In this document: positions 56,306-64,000 of the stretch, in pieces
Numbering within the stretch: the first letter of the stretch is position 1
Layout: every line of letters starts with the position of its first letter
Assembly: GCA_002989075.1 (NCBI GenBank)
Contig: PSQN01000012.1
Span: 2,244,480 to 2,308,479 of the forward strand
Direction: 5' to 3'
From: Arthonia radiata
Lineage: Eukaryota; Ascomycota; Arthoniomycetes; Arthoniales; Arthoniaceae
DNA length: 64,000 bases
Translations under genes and position numbers: made by a program
The notes under the pieces: generated by a model
Seen by the model: only the letters and a program-made list of their open reading frames with translations
Databases searched by the model: none
Told to the model about the DNA's origin: nothing

Positions 56306-59300
56306 AGTGTTGTTACGGACTACTTAGTCCTGTTCGTACCCTTATATTAGTTCGTTTCTTCTTGACTGGTCCTCTACTCTTATTACTACTGAGAGTTTCT
56401 TGGCCTCGTTAGGTCTAAGTATTCTATCTGGATTGTATTATAGTATTGTATACGAGACTTGTGTTTTATTTGCTATGTAGTCCGATCTTCTGCTAAGAGC
56501 ATTAGCTCTTTAGTTTTCTGATCCTTTCTAATATGTAATACGGATATTAAACGATTGTAGTTCCTCTAACTATCTAACCTGTCGTCTGTTTAAGACCTTT
56601 GTTGTTGTAAACTGGGTTAGATTTTTATAGTCTGTAATAATATATACTTAATATTTCGGTATTGCGTAGTAATGCTTCTAGTGCTTAAGTAACTTAACTA
56701 CTAATAGTAGTTCCTTGTTATAAATATCGTAGTTTAGTTCTGGTACTGTTATCGTTCTTAAGTAGAATGCTACCGGGTATAAAGTTTCGTTTTCTAGTTA
56801 GCTGAGTACTAATCCGATTGTAAAGTTGGATGCGTCTGTCTTTATGGTGGTTGGTTTGTCGTAGTTGAAGGTTGTTAGAACTGGTACGGTCGTAAACCGC
56901 TGTTTGAGATCTTAAAACGCGTCCTTTTAATTCTCTCTCTATACAAAGGGTAAATCTTTTCGCGTAAGTCTTGTTATTAGTAAGACTACTCTAAAGTATT
57001 TATTAATAAATCTCCTGTAGAAGTTTCTAAAGCCGAGGAAGGATTGAATTTCCTTTATATTTTTTAGGGTAGACTACTTAAGTATAGCTTTTATTTTATC
57101 TAATGACATTTTAATTACGCTAGATTTAATAATGTATCCTAGGAAGTTAGTTTCCTATATATAAAACTTATACTTCTAAAGCTTAATACGGAGATCGTAT
57201 TTATCTAGCTGTTCTAATATCTACGTAACGTGTTGCTTGTGTTTCTCTAGCGTCCTAAAGTAGACAATAATATCGTCTATGTATGCTGTTACAAATTCGT
57301 TGAAGTGCTTTTCTAGCACTGAATTAATATGTCGTTGAAAGGTTGCTGGGGCGTTTACTAGTTCGAAAGGTATGACGAGGTATTTATAGAGGCTAAAAGG
57401 CGTTTTAAATGCTGTTTTCTACTCGTCTCCTTCTTGTACTTAGATTAGATTGTAAGCGCCTCGAAGGTCTATTTTTATAAACTATTGTGCTCCTCGGAGA
57501 GAGTCTATCTCGTCGTTAATAAGTAGTAATAGGTGCCCGTCTTTCTTCGTTATTGCGTTCGTTGGTTAGTAATTAATAACCGGTCGGAGCTTGTCTCCTT
57601 TCTTGAGAATAAAGAATAGTGAGTATCTAAATAGAGCTTCTAATTTTCTAATAAATTCTTTCTTTTTAAGCTTGTTGACATATACCTTGCATTCGTTTCT
57701 GTAATCTAGTCTTATTGGGTATAACTTGGTGCCCTTAAGATTTGAGTCGGGTAGAAACTCAATCTTGTAATCCTATAGTGCGTATTTAGGTAACTTGTTG
57801 TCGGCTTCTTCTCTAAAAACTTGTTTATACTGCTGATATTCCTTAGGTAATACCGGTTAAGGAGTATCGAGGCTTGTTAGTTCGGCTACTTCTCTTACCT
57901 GAGCACGCTCTCTGCGTCTTTTAGTATAATAAGTTGGTATAGCTATTACCAACTTGTCGATAAAATCTATTTTGAGATCCTCTAAGGACGAAATAGTTCG
58001 GTATTGTCTTTCTCCTGATTCAAGGAATAACGTTAGTGCATTTCTCTATTTTAGTGTATGTTTGTCTAGAAAGGGCGTTTCTAGTATAACTTAGTATGCT
58101 TTAGTATTGGTAACGTCTAAGACAATGTCTGTTTCAAATTTTACTGTTCTTATCGTAGTTCTGACTTTATGTATAATAGCGCCGTTATAATATATATTCC
58201 TGAATCCGTCCGCGACTTATAAATTGTATGGGGATCCCTTTTTGTGTTGATTTTCTTGAATTTTGGATACTGTATTGAAGTAGATAAAATTTTCTGTTGC
58301 TCCTAAATCGATTATAATTGTAACTGGTGTTCCGTTGAGTAGTGTCTTAATAAGTTCTTGTCCTTTTTCTGGTAGGAAACAAAGTATTTCTACTAAGCTC
58401 TTGAGTAGGGACTTGAACGCCGTCGTCCTTGTACTTCCCTTAGTTTGTGGACGGCGTTGTTGTTTCCCGATATATACTTGTATGCAAGTTTCTATGTGTT
58501 GTAATAGTTCGAAATAACTTGTCTTCGGAACGTCTTGTCTGTATCTGACCTTCCTTTAAACTGTTTAATAGACACTCGCTATTCTTCGTTGATCTAGATT
58601 GCTTGTATTATATACTATTCTAGGAATAGGACTACTCCTGTTGCTATATTGACGAGAATGTTATTGAGGCGTAGTACTGGTTCGTAGCCTTAACCTACGA
58701 ACCTAAGTCTATTAATAAGTAACTGTATTCTTGCTCGGGCTTCTGGGTCCTGTAAGCATAACTTAGCCGTTTGTAGTTGCAATATTGCGTCTGTATGGTC
58801 GGGTTGTTTCTTGTCTTCTTCGGATAATAATAATTCTTCTTCCTTTTAAAGCTATTCTTTATTGGCTGCTAATGCTTAAGATTTGTTAATCGGTTGGTTT
58901 TCCGATTCTTCTATAGCTACGAGTCTTATAAGATGTTGTAGAGCTTTAATATTGTAATTCTTAAGTTCTTAAAGTTACTGTTCATAATTGCGAGCTAATA
59001 CTACTAAAAGCTGCTCGTTGTAGTTGTCTCGTAGTGGAACCCAATTTTAGTCGATTTTCTTAATCGGAATTATATTGTATGCGTCCTTTAAGTTAATTCT
59101 TAGTTTCTAGCTAGCAATTATTTCTAGTAATTTAACTAATGCTAAAAGGAAAGTTAATGAATCCTTAAGGTTCTCTATTGTGTAGGCTTTAAGTTGCGTT
59201 AGCTCTTTAGCTACGTTTTTCTCGTTGTATCCGTCTTGTTTAAGAGCATAGAGCTTCTTAGTCGGGCCTTGTTGTTTAGATTTGTATTCGGCTGCTCTAT

Positions 59301-60417
59301 AGCCCTCCTTGCTGTAGTAGAGGCAGAGGTTGTTAGTAAGTCGATACTTTCGATCCTTTTCCGAAAGTTTTCTATATTTCTTTTGACTAGGTCGCGGTCC
59401 TCTCTTTTAAAGCGTATTAAGATCTATTGGTTCGGTACGACGGTTGTCGTAGCAAGGTCGGGACGTGTTCAGTGTCTAATTAGGCTGTTTACTAGTTCGT
59501 TTGCGTTTACGTTCTTAAAGTCGTTAATTAAGTCTCATTGTTTGAGCCTTAATGTCTGTAAGTCGCTCTGCGCGTTCTTCGTGCAACATAAGATTTTTTA
59601 TCTCCTCGTTTAGTTTTTTGTAGAATTGAACTACTAGGGCTTCTTTGTCGAAATCTGTAATGTAGGCGTATATTATGAACTTAGCTGTATACTGTGTTAC
59701 TGGTAAATTGCCCTGCTTGAATCCTTTGAGCTTGTGTTGTGCTTCAAGCTTCTAATTTCCTCCTCTATATATGTCCTTAAGCGTTGTAGTGAATACTATG
59801 TACGATCCGAATACTCGTTTCGTTTTCTTCTTTGCTTCGCTGCTATTGTCGAGGTAGTCGTCTAAAAGCGGTAAGAACTACAAGAGTGTATCTCTACGTA
59901 GGTACGACCTTACGTAGATTACCTTCTTTACTTCGGTAGCTAACTCCTTTTGTTTGTTAATAAGATTAATTCGACACAAGCTGAGAAATATTTGTAGAGA
60001 CTGTCGGTCTCCTCGGAATTCTGGTATCTTAATGTTATTGTTTCTACGTGCTGTAGTAACGTCTTCGTCTTATAGCATATTGGGCTTTTAAGGTTAATTC
60101 GAAGATTTAAGTTATAATGTTGCTTTCTTAAGAAGGTCCTCTAGAATTCGTTTAAAAGTGTCTAAGGTGCTTAACTTGTATGTTTGTAGTATAGTTCGTT
60201 TTTCTACTCGCTCGTTTCTTGGTTTTAACGATAAGGTTGGTATACTTTGTACAGAGGTTAGGCTAGACGATTGGTACTAAGGAACCTTTATTTATTCTTT
60301 CTCTAAAGAACTGTCTAAAGAATTGTTTTTTAATAGAGTCTTGTTTCTAGATAAGTTAGTTATAAGAACAGAGGTATATATCTTAGTTTGTTAGTTGCTT
60401 AAGGCGATCTATAAAAG

Positions 60418-61061
60418 TATAACGCCGAGCGGCTGTAACCGCTTTGCTTAGTCTTATTCTATATTAAGAGTAATCTAACTAAGACGAGGGAGACTAAGGT
60501 TAGGTCTATTGTTTTAATATCTAACTCGAGAGGGAAGGTTAAGGAAGCAAGAGACAAACTATAAGTCTTTAAACAAAGGACTCAGCCGGTAATATAAATA
60601 AGCTAGAAGATGTACTAAGGCCGTATAAGAAAGCTCTCTTAAGATATAGTTGCTCTATTTGTACGCCGTCGTAGCTGTAGGGTTCTACCTCGCGTTAATA
60701 CTTACGAGAATTGCTCGTAGCTCTCTAGTTGCGTTACGGCAAAATAAACTAATTAAGTTTAATACCTTAGAGTTAATATTAAACAACGATATTAATTCTA
60801 AATTTAAATTTATAGATATCTATCTACTAAGGTAGATATCTATCCTTGCTATATAGTCTATAGTAACCGCTGCTACTACTGCGTCGGCTATATCGAAGAC
60901 CGCTAGCAACGCTACGTTGTAGGCGGTTAGTAACGCTAGTAATACTACGTTTCTTACAGTTATATTACGTAACCTTTGCTTTATTATATAATCCTGTGTA
61001 ACGTATATAAAAGAACGTGCTTCTATCTAATTATTAGTTGGTCCGTACGTGCGTCTTAATA
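60418..61061 (-). repeat. LTR of Ty3/gypsy element (5' LTR by element orientation)
   Basis: 644 bp, matching 53656-54299 along its entire length. Differences between the two are mostly transitions. Confidence 0.9.
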
Positions 61062-61066
61062 TCTTC
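61062..61066. repeat. Target-site duplication TCTTC, right copy
   Basis: Matches the five bases before the left LTR (53651-53655). Confidence 0.85.
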
Positions 61067-64000
61067 TTTCTATAGAGCATTAGTAGTATATAGAGCTATA
61101 GTAGCTAGATATTAAATAAGTTTTTATAGTACTAAGCTTTAGCTAACTTTACTACTAATAATATCTACTAGCTATTTAAGAAGATAATAAAAGAGTTATA
61201 TATTATAAAGATATAGTAGACTATTAAAAAGAGCTTTAATATACTAGATCTATGTAATAATATTAAGAAGAAGAACTAGAAAGAGTTGTACTATAGTAAG
61301 TATAGAAAGAATAATTATAATAATAATAACTATTAGAAAGATATTATATATATAATCTATAATAGTAATAGCTACTCTAGTACTAAGTACTACTATAATA
61401 ATAATAATAATAATAAAGAAACCTACTAAGACTTTAAATATAAAGAATCTCTCTTTAGTATCTTTTTTAAGTATTAAAATATAAGAGCTAAGATAAGAAC
61501 TACTAGTATAGTAGTAGTAGTATACTATTAAGAAGCTTAAGCTTAAAAAAATAAATATTTAAAGTTAAGTTTTAGTTTATTTATAATTTAGAGGCTAGTA
61601 GTAAGTAGCTATAGAGCAATTTAAGCCTTTAAAGCTACCTTTATTAGCTCTAGAGTTAGAGTTCTATACAGCGTAGAGAGAAATAGAGCGGAGTTACGGT
61701 ATTATTTATACGCTAATTAGTTGTACGCTAGAGCGCCGGCTTAATAGACCCTATTAAATTCTTCTATCTTTAAGTAATATACTAAATAGACCTTCTTAGT
61801 AGACATTATTTAAGTTTAAATTGATATAAATAATATTGTATACTATATACAATATATTACTTAAATATTAGCTCTTAGTACTTATATACAACTTAAATAT
61901 AGAGTAAATATAGTTTAATGTAGTACTAGCATATTAAGAGTTATACTCTTATTTAAGCGTTAATTAGCTAATTTAATCTACCGTACGTACTGTAATTTAT
62001 ATATAAGCAATAAACAACAATATAAATTTATCTAGTAAATAGGCGAAGAGTAGATTTAAGTAAATTTAATATATTACTTCTCTTACTAAAGCTTAAATAC
62101 TAAGCTTAATTAAATAGCTATAGTATAGAAGAAAGATAGTTTAAAGCGCTACTAGTATACTAAGAGTTATATTAATATTTAAGTATTAATTAGCTAATTA
62201 AGCCGACTACTTATTCTAAACTTTATTTATAAGTAGACTTTTATTAAAAATTAACTAACTAGCTAATTAGCTGGAACCCCTAGAGGCCTAGAGTATCGAA
62301 TAGGTCCTACTAGCTGTCTCGGTCTAGAATAGAACAAACCTTTTATTTAAAGGGTCGGGCCTAGTAGCTTGGGTTTAGAACAAAAAGAAGCATTATACGA
62401 CCTGTCCTAGATAGCTGGCCTATAGTCTAAAACAACACAGAATAGACTTAAAGACTAATAGTTTTAGATAGACAGAATTACTGTCTTATACGGTAAGTTA
62501 TAAGTTATCTAACCTCTATTAAAAGAACAGATATCTAGTAAGTTCTGTACGGACCGCTAAACTTAAATATATAAGCTAAGATCTCTCTAAAGAATTCTAG
62601 CTAATAAGACAGACAATATAACAATAGCTTCTCCTTGCTACTAAGTATTGTATCTATATTAAGTTTAAGTATTGTACCAGTCTTAAGCTAGTCTCGTCTT
62701 TCTACTCTTTATAGTAGTATCCTTCTTCTTTCCTATACCTTTTTAATAACTTTTTACCGCTCAATAAAAATCTTTAGTATCTACTTTTTAATAGAAAGTC
62801 TTTCTCTACTATAGTCTTATTAGTAAGTAAAACTTCTTCTTTAATGTATATATCCTTTATTTCTCTCTTTTTAGTTCTAAATCGTCTATTTTTACTCTAT
62901 ATAGACCTACTTTTATTCCTACAGCGAGCTCTATAGATAAACTAAAGAAGTATTTAACCGAAATATAACTATAAGAGTGCGCTACGTATATAAAGTAACT
63001 AGCGATAGAGCGTTAAGTATAATTTTAAGCCTATAAAGTTAATAAAGCTGCTGTACTAATACTATTAACAGCGTTTTACTTACTACTATTACTTCTCTCT
63101 ATTACTAAACTAGCTTCTTAATTAGCGTCTCTAATAGTTATATCTTTACTTACGCTTAAGATTAATGCTATTGCTAAAGTACTTAATTATTAGCTATAAA
63201 TTTTACTATTGGCTTTTAGCGAGTATTGCTCTTAGCTTATAAGTATATAATAAAAGAGATTAGAAAAATAACGGGTTAGAGCTTTAAGCGTCTATAATAA
63301 ATATAATAGTAATAGTAAGGCTCTTTAATTTAATAATACTTCTATTTTTATTGCTTCTATTAGACTACTATTAGTTTTATTTACTTTCTCTTTAACGTAT
63401 AATAAACTATTCTCTCTATAAATCGGCTTTAAATAAGATAATTAGTTATGCTTTATAATACGCCTACGTATAATATTCTCTTTTATAATATTATAGCAAT
63501 AGTAAGCGTTTACCTTAACTTTTCTTTATTAAACAGTGTTAAATAACAAATAAGTTATTTAAGACTCTCTAAATAGCTATAATAGTCTTACTTTCTTAAC
63601 TTATATTAGTATTTTTAATAGCTTTTAAAGTAATATACAAAGTCTACAGTCTTTAGCTTATAATTAGTTTTAACTATCTCAACTATATAAGTATGCTCCG
63701 TTATCTTTAGAATATAAGCAATCTGCCTTAAAGTTAGAATACAAGTAGTTTAAATTATATTTATAGCTTTAGTCTTTTATTTCGAGCTAAGCTTTTAGTA
63801 GTATCTTTACGTTTTCTCATTATTTTTTATACCGTTCTCTTTAGCGGCAGTTAGCAACTATAGTATTTTATTTATCTAGTCGGAAGTTAATAATATACTA
63901 TAACTAAAGCAGTTATATTAAGTTTAGTAACAGCTTTAGTATAACTTCCGCCTCTTTAGCTATAATTATAAGTTTATAGCACTAAATATAAACAAGTCGC
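61067..64000. repeat. TA-rich decayed repeats, including flank of an older retroelement
   Basis: Nearly all A/T, stops in all frames. The part after the target duplication (to about 61,600) reads on the plus strand like the C-terminal part of a retroelement gag (Asn-rich, knuckle-like spacing), consistent with the gypsy element having landed in an older element. Diverged direct copies about 230 bp apart occur near 61,925-61,985 and 62,150-62,210 (AAGAGTTATA, GTATTAATTAGCTAATT). Near 62,600-63,950 the minus strand has a faint helix-turn-helix stretch (TLRQIAYILKITEHTYIVE) like a Tc1-type transposase N-terminus; very decayed. No host gene seen. Confidence 0.65.

Larger units (their letters stand above)
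53656..61061 (-). mobile_element. Ty3/gypsy LTR retrotransposon, whole in outline but broken
   Basis: About 7.4 kb between TCTTC duplications, with two 644-bp LTRs. Reading the minus strand, the order is 5' LTR, gag region, protease-like (about 58,250-58,400), reverse transcriptase (about 57,700-57,000, with the YIDD box near 57,270), RNase H, integrase (zinc-binding HHCC part about 56,300-56,060), then 3' LTR. Integrase downstream of RT assigns it to Ty3/gypsy. No long open gag-pol frame remains; it is broken in many places (uncounted), with transitions dominating the differences between its LTRs, a RIP-like pattern. The clean target duplication suggests a moderately recent insertion; LTR divergence cannot be used as a clock because of RIP. 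Confidence 0.88.

Noticed and set aside
1-64000. tRNA, rRNA or other RNA genes
   Set aside because: No cloverleaf-like box A/box B pair or rRNA-like stretch noticed on reading; a dedicated scan was not possible.

Overview
The window looks like part of a filamentous ascomycete (Pezizomycotina) chromosome, perhaps a Dothideomycete. The class-level guess is inference. The evidence is dense, mostly single-copy fungal genes on both strands, short introns (about 50-60 nt) with GTAAGT/GTATGT donors and CTAAC-like branch points, and a final 11.6 kb that has collapsed into TA-rich, stop-filled sequence of the kind left by repeat-induced point mutation (RIP).

Bases 1-52,467 are ordinary gene space. 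In order they hold: an MSC2-type zinc transporter (+, probably running off the left edge); a seven-exon secreted, proline/glutamine-rich repeat protein (+); a full-length 5-oxoprolinase (+); an ECM33/SPS2-like surface protein (+); an AYR1-like reductase (+); a SigF-like NTF2 protein (+); POL5 (-); an MDM1/sorting-nexin-like PXA-PX protein (-); a CAK/Csk1-like kinase (+); a SET-domain protein (+); a RING/ankyrin protein (-); the F-BAR/muniscin endocytic adaptor SYP1 (+); a TauD-type dioxygenase (-) divergent from an MFS permease (+) that carries two in-frame stops; an SR-type splicing factor (+); a manganese-type CDF transporter (-); an auxin-efflux-carrier-like transporter (-); an Arg-rich disordered protein (+); a cutinase (+); a NACHT NTPase (-); and a divergent CAX-type exchanger (+). 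Most genes needed splice-aware reading, and the exon joins given were checked for phase.

Bases 52,468-64,000 are TA-rich and hold no intact host gene. The clearest object is a whole but broken Ty3/gypsy LTR element on the minus strand (53,656-61,061) with two 644-bp LTRs and a 5-bp target duplication. It sits inside an older, more decayed retroelement. A short Cys-rich frame lies antisense to gag-pol near its 3' LTR.

The genes do not form one pathway. The one plausible functional pair is the TauD dioxygenase with the MFS permease, where the transporter now looks inactivated. Several metal or cation carriers (Zn, Mn, Ca/H-type) occur in the window but are scattered. The points most worth a second look are the W-to-stop MFS gene, two apparent GC-AG introns, a 2-nt and a 10-nt exon, a 153-bp tandem repeat filling an intron, the CAX and kinase with altered key residues, a convergent gene pair whose terminal introns interlock, and the antisense frame in the LTR element. 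I found no wholly new system that I could defend.
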